NCBI GenBank assembly: GCA_003117195.1
Contig: BDSI01000117.1
Location: forward strand, 271,091 to 335,090
DNA: 64,000 nucleotides
Direction of reading: 5' to 3'
Source of the DNA: Eudorina sp. 2006-703-Eu-15
Taxonomy: Eukaryota; Chlorophyta; Chlorophyceae; Chlamydomonadales; Volvocaceae
Shown here: positions 35,278 through 47,800 of the stretch, in pieces
Position numbering within the stretch: the first letter of the stretch is position 1
Layout: each line of letters begins with the position of its first letter
The notes under the pieces: generated by a model
The model's database searches: none
Told to the model about the DNA's origin: nothing
Seen by the model: only the letters and a program-made list of their open reading frames with translations
Made by a program: the position numbers and the translations under genes

Positions 35278-38200
35278 ATGACTCCCATGGAATTAGTTTT
35301 ACCGACAACGTCCCTTATTCCTGAGGACGGGCCGTCGGCAGTTGGGGCAGATACAGCTGGTGCCGAGTCCACCGTCGAAGGGGGCGACTTCCCTGCGCTG
35401 GCGATGCAAGCTTCCATTTCTCGTTCGTGCCGTGGCGATGTTGGGAGGACAAGCGTAAGCTTCTTAGTAACGTTGGGAAATGGCGTCCTCATCGACTCGT
35501 TGGATGGGCAAAGCGCGGGGTTACATCGACCCACTTATCCTCGTGAAACAATTGCGGGATAATATGTTGCCTGCTTGCTTGCTGCGTTTAGGGTTGCGAA
35601 GCGGCCAGAGGGTGAGGTCGTATGCAAGACAGCCCCTGGCCTGTCCTGCGTACCCAGATGTTCGTACACGATAAGAGATACGTCTGAATGCCAGCTTTGC
35701 ACGATGTGTACGCCTGAACATCGGTCGCGAGGAGCCCCGTCCATTCACGGCTGCAGTGCTTCGTTGCGCACGGTGACTCCCACCCATCCGCACCAAGGAC
35801 CCCCGAACCTCGCAAGGGTCCATGACTGCCATCGGCGTGCCGACCACGCCTCCCAGCCGCCACCCGCGACTCCTCTCCAACACACCGTTCCCTCGTCACA
35901 CCCTCTCAACCTGGGTGTCCCCCAGGTCGGGCACCACGCCAACGGCACCCCCACCGGTGACCACAAAGCCGAGCCCGACGCGAAGAGCGCGACTGCGGCC
36001 GCCGCAGCGCACCCGGCGGACCGCAGCGCTGCCGGTGCCTCCCCCTCCGGCCTGGCCACCGCGCCCTCCGCCTCCGGCGCGTCCTCCCTGGACGCGTCCA
36101 TGGCGCTGCTCTCCAGCTGGCAGTACCGCGCGACCGGCAACGGCGCCGTCGCGCAGGTGCTGGCGGACTTCAACTGCGAGCACATCAAGACGGGTGGACC
36201 GCGGGGTGTCCAGGATGTGGCCATCCGCCACATCCTGCGCAACGACATCGACAGCGACAGCATCTATGTCATCGACCTGGCGTCGCCCTACCGGCTGTTC
36301 AAGGTGCGTGCGTGCGAGCGGCAAGGGTGGACGGACGGACGGACCTTCAGCCCTGACCTCAAAGGACCTGATCTAGCCGGGTCTGATCCACCATCTGCCG
36401 TGATCTGATCCGCGCATGGTCTGTGGCGGGCCACGGCGTGGGGAGGCACATCCAATTGATGGTTTGGGGCAATAATGCGCCTCGATGCATCTCCTCCTCC
36501 AGCCATGCGATCTCATCGCTTCGCACAGCGTGAACTTTGAATAGGGAAGCGAAAATACGAGAGGAAGGGATGTAGTTCGGTTCCTCCCCTGTTTGTGATT
36601 CTGCGGGTGGAGAATGTGGGGCCTCAGTAACCCCCAACGGGGGAGGCGGGGGCTATTGCACACATGTTGCATGGCACGGCACGGCGATAGGGAAGGGGAA
36701 ATAGCGGAATGGACGGGATAGCGGTGCCGCACAGGTGCCTACCTTGATCTGGGTCAGGCATTACGGTGCGGCAAGTACGGCACCGTGTGAATCCATTCAA
36801 GGCTAGACGCCCTTGAGTCGTGTACTGTAACGCGGTGTGATGCTGTTTGGGGCCGCAGGCCTGGCGCGCCGCCATGCCGCGAGTTTTGCCGTACTACGCC
36901 GTCAAATGCTACCCCGAGCCGGGGATCCTGAAGCTCCTCATCGCGCTGGGGGCGGGGTTCGACTGCGCCTCCAAGGGCGAGCTGGACATGATGCTGCGCA
37001 TGGGCGTGTCACCGAGCCGCATCATCTTCGCGCACCCCTGCAAGCGCAGCTGCGACTTCCGATACGCGCGGGAGCACGGCATCCAGTACACCACGGTGCG
37101 GCGGAGTCTCCCGGATGGAAGCGGGAAGGCAGCAGAGGGGAGGGGAGGGAGGGAGGGATACATCGGAAACTTTGAGCAGGGGAGGGAGGGAGCGAGGGAG
37201 GAGGGAGGGAGGGAGCGGTTCGCGAGGTTCCAGAGGGGAGCGCGTCGTCCGGTGCGGCACAGATGTCCCAAACCCTTGCAGCACGGATGTCTGCCACGAG
37301 CATGCGGCACGAGGGCATCTAGGCGCACGGGCCGTGCGGGTTGAATTTAAGGGGAGCCTAGGGGCATAAGGCCGCGTCGGGAACCGAGCTACGGGGAATC
37401 GGAGGCAGTGACGCAGGCAGGTTTTGGGTCATTTGGGACAGGGCTCGGGGATCGAGCGGACCTGGGGATTCGAATTCGACCAGGGGACAGCCGGCGGATG
37501 CATGCGGATCCAAAGCAGCCCTCCTTGCGGACTCCAAACCTCCTTGATCTCCCATCCCCCGCCAGTTCGACACGGTTTCGGAGCTTCACAAGGTGGCAGA
37601 GATGGACCCCGAGTTCAAGCTGGTGCTGCGTATCCGCGCCGACGACCCGGGGGCGCGCGTGCCGCTGGGGCTCAAATACGGCGCGGAGGTTTCGGAGGCG
37701 CCCGGCCTGCTGCGGGCGGCCAAGGAGCTGGGGCTGGAGTGCTGCGGCGTGAGCTTCCACGTGGGCAGCGCGGCTAAGAACCTGGCCACCTTCACCAACG
37801 CCATCGAGAACGCGCGCAAGGTGTGTTTGGATGGTGTGTGTGCGTGCGTGGTTGGGGATGTGTGCTGCATGATGGGCTTGCAGTCGATCGCACAGACGAT
37901 GTCGACCCGGCTGGCGCTTTCCTCGCGCACCCCGCTTGCGAACCCCTTCCGCAATTTACGCACCTGCACCCGCACCGGCACCCAACCCCCACGCACGCAC
38001 TCAGGTGTTCGACGAGGCCGCCTCTCTGGGCTACCGCATGGAGCTGCTGGACATCGGCGGCGGCTTCACCGGCCACTTTGACGAGCTGGGCAACGTCATG
38101 TTTGGCGAGATAGCCAACACCATCAACGCCGCGCTCGCCAAGTACTTCCCGCCGGGCAGCGAGCTGGGCGACGTGCGCGTCATCGCGGAGCCGGGCCGCT

Positions 38201-39127
38201 ACTTTGCGGAGACCAGCTCGACCCTCTTCACCCCCGTGATCGGGCAGCGAGACCGCGTGGCCAAGGACGGCAGCATCCACAAGGACTACTGGCTGACGGA
38301 CGGCCTGTACGGCAGCTTCAACTGGTCAGTTATTTGGGACGCGGGCGTGGTGTAGCTGGTGTGCCATGTATGTGCCATGTATGTGCCATGTACGGTACAT
38401 ACAGCGGGTGCCGTACATAACGGGGTTGGGGGTTCGTTCACGGTATATCATGCGCGTATGTGGGATGGATGGTGGAAAGGGAACCGACACCCCACACTGA
38501 ATGAACCACGCGGCGTCGGTGTTTGTTGTTCTTGATTGGGTTTTTCTTGATTGGTTTCTTCACCCCATCGGCGCGTTGCGCTGCCTCTGATGTGAATAAT
38601 GACGCCGTGCCTGAGCGCGCCTCCGCGGGTCTCCCCCGGCCCCCCAAACACTCCTCCTGGCCTCACCGGGCATTCCGCTGTTCCTGCTGCCGCTGCTGCT
38701 TCTGCGTCCCCCTGTGTCTCGCTCGTTGCAACCGCCAACCACCAACCGTCAACCGCAACAAATCATCAACAGCATCGTGTACGACGGCCAGAACCCCGAG
38801 TACCGGGTCATCCGGTCGCCGGTGATGCCCGAGCCCACCGACACGCGGTCCTTCGTGTCGACGCTGTGGGGGCCCACCTGCGACTCGGCGGACGTGGTGT
38901 ACAAGGACGTGTCCCTGCCGGCGCTGCGCAACGGTGACTGGCTGCTGTGGCCCAACGCCGGCGCCTACACCGTTGCGGGCGCCTGCGACTTCAACGGCAT
39001 CGAGTTCACGCACCCCAACAAGGTGTATGTGTGGTCGGACATCTCGGTGGACCCCCCGGAGGAGCCAACGGCCGCCGCCGCCGCCGCCGCCGCCGCGCCG
39101 CAGGATGAGGCTGACAAGCAGGAGTAG
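35278..39127 (+). CDS. ODC: Ornithine decarboxylase
   Basis: Six exons join in phase: 35278-35454, 35926-36303, 36859-37095, 37566-37820, 38005-38324 and 38773-39127 (TAG), about 573 residues. The enzyme decarboxylates L-ornithine to putrescine, the first step of polyamine synthesis, using pyridoxal phosphate. Hallmarks: PYYAVKC with the PLP lysine (about Lys201), GFDCASKGEL, FAHPCK, SFHVGS (His ~329), LLDIGGGF, AEPGRYF, TDGLYGSFNC across the last junction, and WGPTCDSAD with the active-site Cys (~492) and Asp. The dimer-type fold-III enzyme is usually about 450 residues. The extra length is an Ala/Ser-rich N terminus of about 120 residues encoded by exon 1 and half of exon 2, plus a poly-Ala, acidic C terminus. 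Exon 1 and the start are the least certain part, chosen because the gtaagc donor at 35455 joins exon 2 in phase. Confidence 0.94.
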
Positions 39128-40529
39128 TAACGGTACAGGTGGATGGATGGGCTATAAGATATGATATTGGATGGATATTTCTGGATGGGTGCGTGCATGG
39201 GGGTGTCGTGATGGCAGGGGCGGGGCAGGGCGCCACTCCTTCCCGTCGGCATGCATGCCAGTCGACGCGCTCTATCGATCTCCCAGTCGACCCGGCTCGT
39301 ATTCCTTGCACCCCATCCATACATACATGAAGGTGTGTATGTACGGCGGGTCAAAGGGACTGCCGTGCGTGGGATGTCGTACGCAGCGATAGATGCTGTT
39401 CGCTGGTGATGAATCGCCGGTTCGCGCTGCGGGTCGCGGGGAGGTGGATGGGGCCAGGTCGGGCCGGGTGAGCGCAGCAGCTGCGTGCGTGCATGTGTCT
39501 AGATGAGAGACCCGCCGTGCGTCTGTCCAGCGGTGGGACGGAGCGAGGGACTGACTGACACGTGTGGCCCCCGAGAGGGCCCCCGAGAGGGTGTGGGAGA
39601 GAGAGTGAGAGACGGAGATAGAGGTGGGAAACGGCATGCAGCGGCGGGTGCCCACGCGATCAACGCGTTGCTCGGCGTGTGTTGTACGTGGTGGTGTACG
39701 ATCCTTGTGTGCGTTCGGGATGTACATGGGATGGTACGGGATGGAATGCGGCGGCGGTCTGCAGGGCGTGCTGCACGTGTGTCTTTTATTCATGTCTTTG
39801 TGTTGCTCATTCCGTGGAGTTTGTTATCGTCTGACGGGATCTCCGTTGGTCTGGCGGCAGATGATGAGCAAGTCACAGAAGACTGCGCACAGCTGGCTGG
39901 CAGCAACGAACCCTGTCGCTGGGCGGGTGGTAAAAAGCCTGGGGTCGAGTGGGTTTGGTGAGGTCGTTCGTGCGCAAGTTATGTTATATCATATCATATA
40001 TGTAATGCTCTTTTTGCCATTCCTGGCACCTCGGCTGGAGTTTATTTGTCGTCGCTTGTTTGGCGCTTTCTGTCGGACTCTGTGAACGACATTGGGTTGC
40101 GCAGGGGCGGCTTTCCATTCCGCAGAGTTCGTTGAGGGCTGCAGCCTCGCTTGTCGGCATGTATGGCCAGCGGGTCTGGTCTATGTCGCGAGGATGCGGC
40201 AGTGACGGATGGCGTATGAAATAAAATCGATGCTTTGAAGGTTCACACGCTGCTGTGTATTGGCGCGAGAAAGCTAGTCCCGTCGATTTCGCACCCGCAC
40301 GAGATGGAATGGCATGTCTGCATGCGGGGCGGCCACACGCAATGCGTAAAAAAATGCGGTAGGGACCCAGCAGGATGTATGGGCCGTGTGTGACCGCCGG
40401 ATTGTGGAATGACGACTGCTGCGTGTCGTAGTTGGAGGCAAGGCATCAAGCGTCGGCGGTCTATCTGCGGCGGGCCCGCGACCGTGATCGCCGGTGGCGG
40501 CTAGGATGGGTTCCTCTTTTATTGCCCTT
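39128..40529. other. Intergenic region after ODC
   Basis: No supported gene. A TGTAA word occurs at about 39999-40003 (in atatatgtaatgct), 870 bp after the ODC stop; it could end a long 3' UTR. Short repeated decamers (gtgccatgtatgtgccatgta) occur inside the last ODC intron at about 38359-38395. The left edge of the BTB duplication starts at 40530. Confidence 0.45.
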
Positions 40530-43500
40530 GGGCCGGGTGCCGTACAGCTCTGCCGCGCTCATTGTCGTAGTCGTCGTCAGCTATGTCGTCACATAGGAGG
40601 CTGTGCGGGGGCCGGGCCGCCGCCGTCGTTGGGCCCATCACGCACGCGCTTGCCCGCACGACCTTGGGATCATCCATGGATTGACACAGGGTCCTAAGGA
40701 GTCAGGGTCTTAAGGAGTTTTGCGTGCACTTGCTTGGGGTTGCTCGTCTCGGAGCGAGGCGGGTCTACGCGCACGGATTATTGCTTCGGGCGTCATACAT
40801 GATCAGACGGACGGCTGTTGAAATTGTGACGACGACATGACGGAGCTGTGTGTATGTAGAGCGTCGTGTGAAGGATCCTTTCCGATCTCCAGATTTGACG
40901 TAACAGTAAGGGCACCTATATATCATCTTGGACAGAGCTTGGGACGGAACAAAAGCAACGGAAGGACGCACGGAGCACGGAGATGGGAGCACGGAGATGC
41001 GAGGGGATGACGATGACGATGACCTACCCCATCCAACTCTAATAAGGCTAGATAGTTAGTCGGTCGACACGGCCAAGTTTTGTGCTTCCAACTGCTGCTA
41101 CTACTATTACAGCTGACATCTCGCAATTCGGAATCCTGACTGGTCGCTGATACGTATGACCACGGCCTCGCTTGGTGGTCGGCGACGATGTCAGTAAGAG
41201 AGCCCGGGCTGCGTCTTGCAGCCCGCTGTATGTTCAACCTCCTCAAGTCCCTGCAGCACCCAGGGCGCGTTCCTCAGCAACTCGGAGGCGCGCCCCTGCC
41301 GGTGCGGTAAGGCTCCGCGTCCCCACCTAATCGTGTTAGCTAAGGTTGCACCATCCGGCAGGCCTGCCCGCCCAGCTGATGAGTCAGAGCAACGGAGACG
41401 TCTCGTCACCGCCCAGCAGCCCTATCAATGGCGCCAACGTCGGCCCACTACTACTCAACGCCCACGAGGCTTCGGTTATTAACTACCCTGGCCTGACGGC
41501 ACAGGGCCACAGCACACAAGACGATCGAACATCCTGCACCTTCAAGATGGGGCTGGTGGGTAGCCCTACCGCCGACCACCCCTTCCTTGGTACTCCCAGC
41601 TCTGCAAAGTCGTAGCCGGTTAAGTCGCTGCAGCTGCAGTCCTCCTCCTCCCCCCCCTCCCAGCCGCAACTCCCCCCGCTGCCTCGTCGCTCGGCCCCCA
41701 CCGCGCAGCCCTGGCAAGCAACCGCCGCCTCGTCCTCATCGCCGCAGCGACCCCAATCACAGGCGCCACAACACCAGCGTGTATACATCGACAGACCCAG
41801 TTGCGAATGTTGCGGATATTGCGGGTTTCAAACGGGGCGAGGCAGTGCGCGAAAAGATGCGTAGCTTGCAACTCGCAACGCCCAGGCTGCGGCGGCTGTC
41901 TGCTGCGGCGGCAGCGGCGGCGGCCGCCGTGTCCATTAGTGCTTGGATAGTGTATCCATCGATCGCTGCATCCGGCCAGTCCTGCTGCTGACCACGCACC
42001 GCGCCCCCGTCTGTCCGGTTTATTTCTTATTACTAATCGCCAACCGTACCACCGGGAGCAGCCACACGATCATGGAACCAAATCTTGAAGTGGAACGCCA
42101 TCCGACGCAGGTAGCAGAAAAAGGCTGCCTCCCCGATTGCTTCCCGATGAAAGGTGTAGACCTCGTCATAGTTCCGAAGCACGAACTCGAAGCAGGCGCG
42201 CCCCAGGAACGCAGCAAACATCTGCTCGCTCTGCTCAAAAAAGGATAAGACGTTTTCGCTGGTGACCATGGTACTCGCGATCGTCTGTTCGCACGCCAGC
42301 TTCAGCTTGTCCAGCAAGAACAAGTCTGCAAACTGTATGTAGAGGGCAGGTAGGGTAGGCGGCTAGGCGGCGGCATAGTACGTAGACATATATTATATAA
42401 TACAAGTACTTAACAAAAAATAAATGTTACATAATAAGATAACATTTATTGCCTGCTTAGCTCGTTCCCTACGGAGAATCAGGGGACGAACGTACAAGTA
42501 CAAATTCACGTAAGATTATATATTTTAATATTCTGGTCTTTGTATTTATGGGTTTATATGGGTTTATATATAGGGTTATATGTATAAATATGTAGAATGG
42601 ATTACAAAAGGATGCATGCATGTCGTGTGCGCGCGTGAGCTGTCGATCAGGTGGGATCTCTTATTATTACAGCGAGAACAAGTAGTAATTCAAATTATTA
42701 CAAACCATGCACTAGCTATATAGGGCTATAGATATGGTTATACAGCTCGCTTTAAAATGTAAACAATTTATAAATAGCTAGTGGAATTATCCTAATTATT
42801 CGTGATAAATGTACGTGTGATATTGTTACAGGGTGGATGTAAGGAATTGAATATATTATATACTTTATATGTGACAATATAAGTCATCATGCATCTCGCT
42901 CGGTCACTCATCAGTCATGGCGGACCGTGGTCATCAACTAACTAAAACACTGATAATACCCAGTGACTTTTATATCAGTATTCATCATCATCATCCGTGG
43001 TCCGAAATGAATTATGTATTTGAAAACGGTATGCATGTATGGATGGTACAGCACCGACCTTCCACACATCGAAGGCAGTTGCATCTCCGCCGCCGCCGAC
43101 TAATAATTCTTCATCACCGCCTCCTGCTGTGTACAGGAATCTCATCGCGGCCTCGAGCACAGGCCACGTGATGTCGGGTACTTGGATAGTGTGTACGTGC
43201 GTGCTCGCCTCCTGCAAAATTTAGTGGGCGTTTTGCGGTGCGTGATCTTCCATTATGTAGGACGCGATCTGCCAAGTATCAATTTTACTTCCCGAGCCTC
43301 GCTGCTGCTGTTGCAGGTTTCTGCCGGGTATAAGAACGACGTATACCCGTAACGAGATTACTGGATATACCGGGTATTGTCTACCCGGTAAGAACGTACG
43401 GGGTACGTATGGATCCTGATGCATGTAATGCATACATGCATGCGGTCGGTCGGTCGTCGGTTCTCATTAGCGCTCTTGATGTAGGGTAGCGGTACGACGT

Positions 43501-43998
43501 ACTACTACTACGTACTCCATCTATCTGTACGCGCACATCCCCCGCCGCCCGTCAGCAGCAGCGAGCATGCATGCCTGCTGATGATGCAATCCATGAATGA
43601 ATTTCTTACCATGTCGTACGGAGCACTAAACATAGTCTTGAACATTTTGGATGACGCTGCAAGCACACTGCGGTGCGCATAATAGCGGTGGCCGTCGTCC
43701 AGCACGAAGACCACATCCACGTGCTGCTGATCAGGGTCGCTGTTCAAGTGATGACCTCGCCCGATTATTGTTGCAATGGACTCATCATCATCATCACCGT
43801 CGCTCGACAGCAGGGCCGCCGCTGACCTTGGCCCTGACGCCGCCGCAGGCATCCCTTGCTGCCGCAGCGCTTGCGTGACTGCATGCAATTGCAAACAGAT
43901 ATATGTATGCATGTATGTCCATCCGTGTACGTAGTCGTCCCGGCGACAATGATATATAGGCACACCGCCGGTATTACGGCAGTACTAGTACTCCTGTC
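40530..43998. repeat. Segmental duplication, copy A
   Basis: This block reappears in direct orientation at 58981-63595 with near identity apart from point changes, a few small indels and one large insertion in copy B. Left edge: the sequences become alike at gggccgggtgccgtac (40530 and 58981). Right edge: both agree through agtactagtactcctgtc (to 43998 and 63595) and then diverge. The coordinate offset is 18,451-18,455 over the left 2 kb. Copy A contains the BTB-BACK gene (minus) and about 1.5 kb of its 3' flank. Plus-strand open frames in that flank (41346-41991) are Pro/Ser/Ala-rich, and one is frameshifted between copies, so they are not called. Confidence 0.92.
42033..43852 (-). CDS. BTB-BACK domain protein, copy A
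   Basis: Three minus-strand exons join in phase 0: 43852-43610, 43211-43059 and 42332-42033 (TAA), about 231 residues. After an acidic, Ser/Ala-rich start the BTB core is clear: VDVVFVLDDGHRYYAHRSVLAASSKMFKTMF, then HTIQVPDITWPVLEAAMRFLYT, with a Gly/Glu-rich loop before the next helices. Exon 3 has FADLFLLDKLKLACEQ and a BACK-like helical region (SENVLSFFEQSEQMF). BTB-BACK proteins typically bring substrates to Cullin-3 ubiquitin ligases, and the sequence style recalls the BTB part of plant ARM-BTB proteins. The start at 43852 is the first ATG in the BTB exon; further 5' exons are possible (a splice-bounded helical stretch lies at 44448-44359), but no phase-consistent join was found. The second intron (42333-43058) is strongly AT-rich. 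Confidence 0.75.
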
Positions 43999-44844
43999 TG
44001 GAAGCCTGCGCACATACAATAATTATAGATGCGCCCGTCCAGAAGGTAGCACGGGGAAGATATACCCAGCACGAATAAATACACATGTATACAAAACAGA
44101 AGGTACATATTTAACAAACATACATATGATAAAATTACACCAGTCAGCGTTGCCGCGCGCGAAGTGCGTGGCTGGATGGCCTTGCGCGTTCGCGCGGTTG
44201 GGGCAGGGCCACCTAGCTAGATAGGTAGGCTAGCTGTTGAGGGGACGGACCGATCTGGCTTGTTTATCTGTCCCTCATCTGCGTGTCCCTCAGCAGCGAG
44301 CCACCTTGACTTGGATGTGGCAAGTCTTCGAGGGCAGTACGCCGGGCCGCGCACTTACGCAATTAACGATATTTCCCTTCGCGTCGACTGCGATAGATGT
44401 GAGTATTGAAAGCAGTGTGTGGATGGCGGACGTGCGTCTGCCTCCGTCCTGTAGTAGGTGAGAGCTGGCAAAGGCTTCTCGAGATGCTGGTACAGTGCTT
44501 CATTCGCACCGTATTTGAGGAGCGAGTAGGGCCGACCATTGTACGACACCAACTACACTCCGCTCATCATCACGAGGGGCGGCGTATGTAGCGTGCTGCG
44601 TGTTATTCCCCGTTCCATTGGTGATGAGCGTTGGTTGTTTGCTGTGCTATACCTACCAGCCAGTGACCTCGCGCGATTGATATGTCTCCAGTGTGATATA
44701 ATCCGCGTTAGTTTGTGGTGGACGGACCTGGCTGGACCTATCTAGCTATTTAGTGCCCGCCGCTTCGTTGCCTGCTGGCTGCCGGACTGGGGCGGCTAGA
44801 TAGCTCCGTCCGTCTCACACACGTCGGGTTTCTCTCTCACTTGC

Positions 44845-47800
44845 TTACGTTCTCGTCGTCTCCGATTGTCCTCCCCTGTGTGCCTGCTGGGCTTCGATCG
44901 GCGGTCTTTCCCGCCGTCCGTTACGAGGGCGGGCTGGGCTGACAGCCATCCTTAGTACGTTGGTCAGCAGTGTCAGCAAGGCCCGTATTGGCGCGTAGGT
45001 AACAATAATACAAGCGGCACATACACACGCACACACGCACGCGATGTGCCCGCGCGCCCGTTTGGTTGCGAATAATTTCACACCTGCAGCAGCAGGCGGC
45101 TCTCCCTGGCGGCGGGAAGCTGCCACTTGTCGGAGCCTGCATTCGGTTATTTCCTTGAGCTTTTGATCCACCAATACTCGAAGCGCTGCGGCCACCGTTT
45201 CGTGCCACTGCTGCATCATGCTCAAGTCTTCAAGGGTGCATAAAAGCTCGTCCATGCCTTGAGCCTGCATTCATGCACCACGACATACATCATGTTGCAT
45301 TTAGAAACCTGCAGGGGACTCTTTTTGCGGCAAATAGATAGCTAGATATGTTTTGTTGAACAAATGTATGGTGCGTGAAAAGAACGGATCTATGAAGCTT
45401 CACGAAAGGTACGTAGTAGCATGACATACAGAGATTGAACACCCAAACAGCAAGGAAGGCAATGCGCTCCAACGTCTGTAATCTTGAAGACTGTGTATAT
45501 ACGGACAGGCAGGCCGTACAATACACGGTCGTCGGTGTTTGTACACGAGTTATATGCGAGACGAGTGCGTGTACACCGATAAACCCGCAGGTGGTGCAGA
45601 TATAGTCGGTCGTGTAATATCCATATATTTTTTCTATACACGAGCGGTTCCAATACGGTCAATACACACGTTTTACACGGCCCCTAAAATGACAGACGAA
45701 AATGCTCCACATACAGTACTAGCTACCATAGGAACACTACTAATGTTTCATGGTCAGGTCAGGTCAGGTGGTCAGGTCAGGTCAGGTGGCACTATACTAC
45801 CGCGGTTAGGCGGTTTAAGTTCCTGTGTTCGAATCCTAGGGTGACAACCGACATTGTTCGGGAGCATGAGATTATGGCTAGCTGCTGAGATCTGGAGTTG
45901 AGATCACAGTTGATGGATTTAGATTCGCACGCTAGATCTGTGGCGATTGCTGAACCCTCTGTCTCTACGGATGTGCGGGTGAACGGATGAGGGTGGGATC
46001 CTTAGTTGGCAGCAGGGTCAACCGCCTTGGACCCTCGGTTTGTATGGCGTAGGTTCGGTGTGATGATGGTTGAAGGTGTCCTTAGCATCATATAAAACCG
46101 CGACATAAACCCTTAGACAGGGCCCGGAAGCCTATCCACACTGTAACGGTACTACTAATGTTTAAAGTAATTTAATAACTTATTGGCTGGGTGCCTCTAG
46201 AAACGCTCCACGAAAACTATTTGGAGTTCTCTAAAATAATTACCAGGCACTCAGAAATTCCCCCCGCGCCCTAAAATTATTTTTGAAGACGCACGGCGAG
46301 GCGCCTGCTACCCGGGGCCCCACTCGCTCGCTCTTACGGCATTGCTGTTACAGGAGCGCGTAGCAGGAGCGTGTGGCCCGCCCATAAGGGCCCCCCGTGG
46401 GGCGTGTGTGCATGCTAGGTAGCACTATGTTTGAACTACTCCACCGTACCTCCAGGGCTTCAAAGTCGTTTGCTAGACGACAGTCGTTTGCTAGCTAGAC
46501 GACATACAGTCGTTTGCTAGACGACAGTCTTTTGCCCGTTTGTCTGTAACGGGCGGCTGGTGACGACTGGAGTCGCTGACAGCCTGGAAAGTAGCGCTCG
46601 GACGGGCCCCATCAAATGGCTGCATGCGGTTCTTAAAAGTCTCCAAACGTTTACCCAGTATCAATCGACTTCCTAAAAACTTCCTGGTCGGCCCAAAATT
46701 ATCCAGCATTTCATAAAACCATTACATGTCTAAAATTGACTCCAAACGTATTTTGGAGTTCTTAAACAAGGCTCTAAAAACATCAGTGTCCCTCCGGTAA
46801 ATACTTAGCAAGCACACGCGCAACCAACAAACAGCAAGGTTGCATCCCGCTGCATGTACGTATGCGCCGGCGGCACGACGGAACCCGGTGACTAACCAGT
46901 ATGTTCCGCTTGTAGCTGCCCGTTGTCTCCACGTAGTCCACGAAATCATTGATCAAGAGTGCAAGGTCCAGCAGTCCACGCCCGCCTTGTCCCAGATCCA
47001 AACTGGTCGCGTATTTTTCATGAGTCAATAATATGTACTTGTAACGGTTACATACAATAATAATAATGAGATAATACTACTCATCATAAAAATAGTAATA
47101 ATACCAATACCAATGATCCTGATACTATAGATCCTGATACTAATAATGATATTGGTACTAATGATACTGGACCCAATTTAGGAATAGTAACATAGTAACA
47201 TAGTAAAAGTAACATAGTAACATAGCAATAGTAATAGTCAAGTAACAGAGCAACAGAGCAACAGAGCAACAGAGCAACAGAGCAACAGAGCAACAGAGCA
47301 ACAGAGCAACAGAGCAACAGAGCAACAGAGCAACAGAGCAACAGAGCAACAGCAGAGCAACAGAGCAACAGAGCAACAGAGCAACAGAGCAACAGAGCAA
47401 CAGAGGACAGGGACAGTAGAGTAGCACAGGGACAGGGACAGTAGAGTAGCACAGGGACAGGGACACACGCACAGGGACAGGGACAGGGACACACGCACAG
47501 GGACAGGGACAGGGACACACGCACAGGGACAGGGACAGGGACACACGCACAGGGACAGGGACAGGGACACACGCACAGGGACAGGGACAGGGACATACGC
47601 ACAGGGACAGGGACAGGGACACACGCACAGGGACAGGGACAGGGGCAGGGGCAGGGCAGGGGCAGGGGGCAGGGGCAGGGGCAGGGGCAGGGGCAGGGGC
47701 AGGGGCAGGGGCAGGGGGGGGCAGGGGCAGGGGCAGGGGCAGGGGCAGGGGCAGGGGCAGGGCAGGGGCAGGGGCAGGGGCAGGGGCAGCAGGGCAGGGC

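Noticed and set aside
41346..41991. Plus-strand genes in the 3' flank of the BTB copy A (and 59801-60447 in copy B)
   Set aside because: Pro/Ser/Ala-rich frames lacking domains. The first is frameshifted between two otherwise near-identical copies, so it is not under coding constraint.
44359..44448. Extra exon of the BTB gene or the membrane-protein gene (helical, splice-bounded)
   Set aside because: Splice sites look good, but its phase fits neither the 45264 exon (when spliced) nor an extended BTB exon starting at 43878. Only a speculative acceptor inside the BTB exon would fit.
45751..45850. tRNA- or SINE-like segment with a gttcgaatcc word (45827-45836)
   Set aside because: It resembles a box B, but no box A, acceptor stem or cloverleaf could be drawn. 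The upstream ggtcaggtca repeats are only a short tandem repeat.
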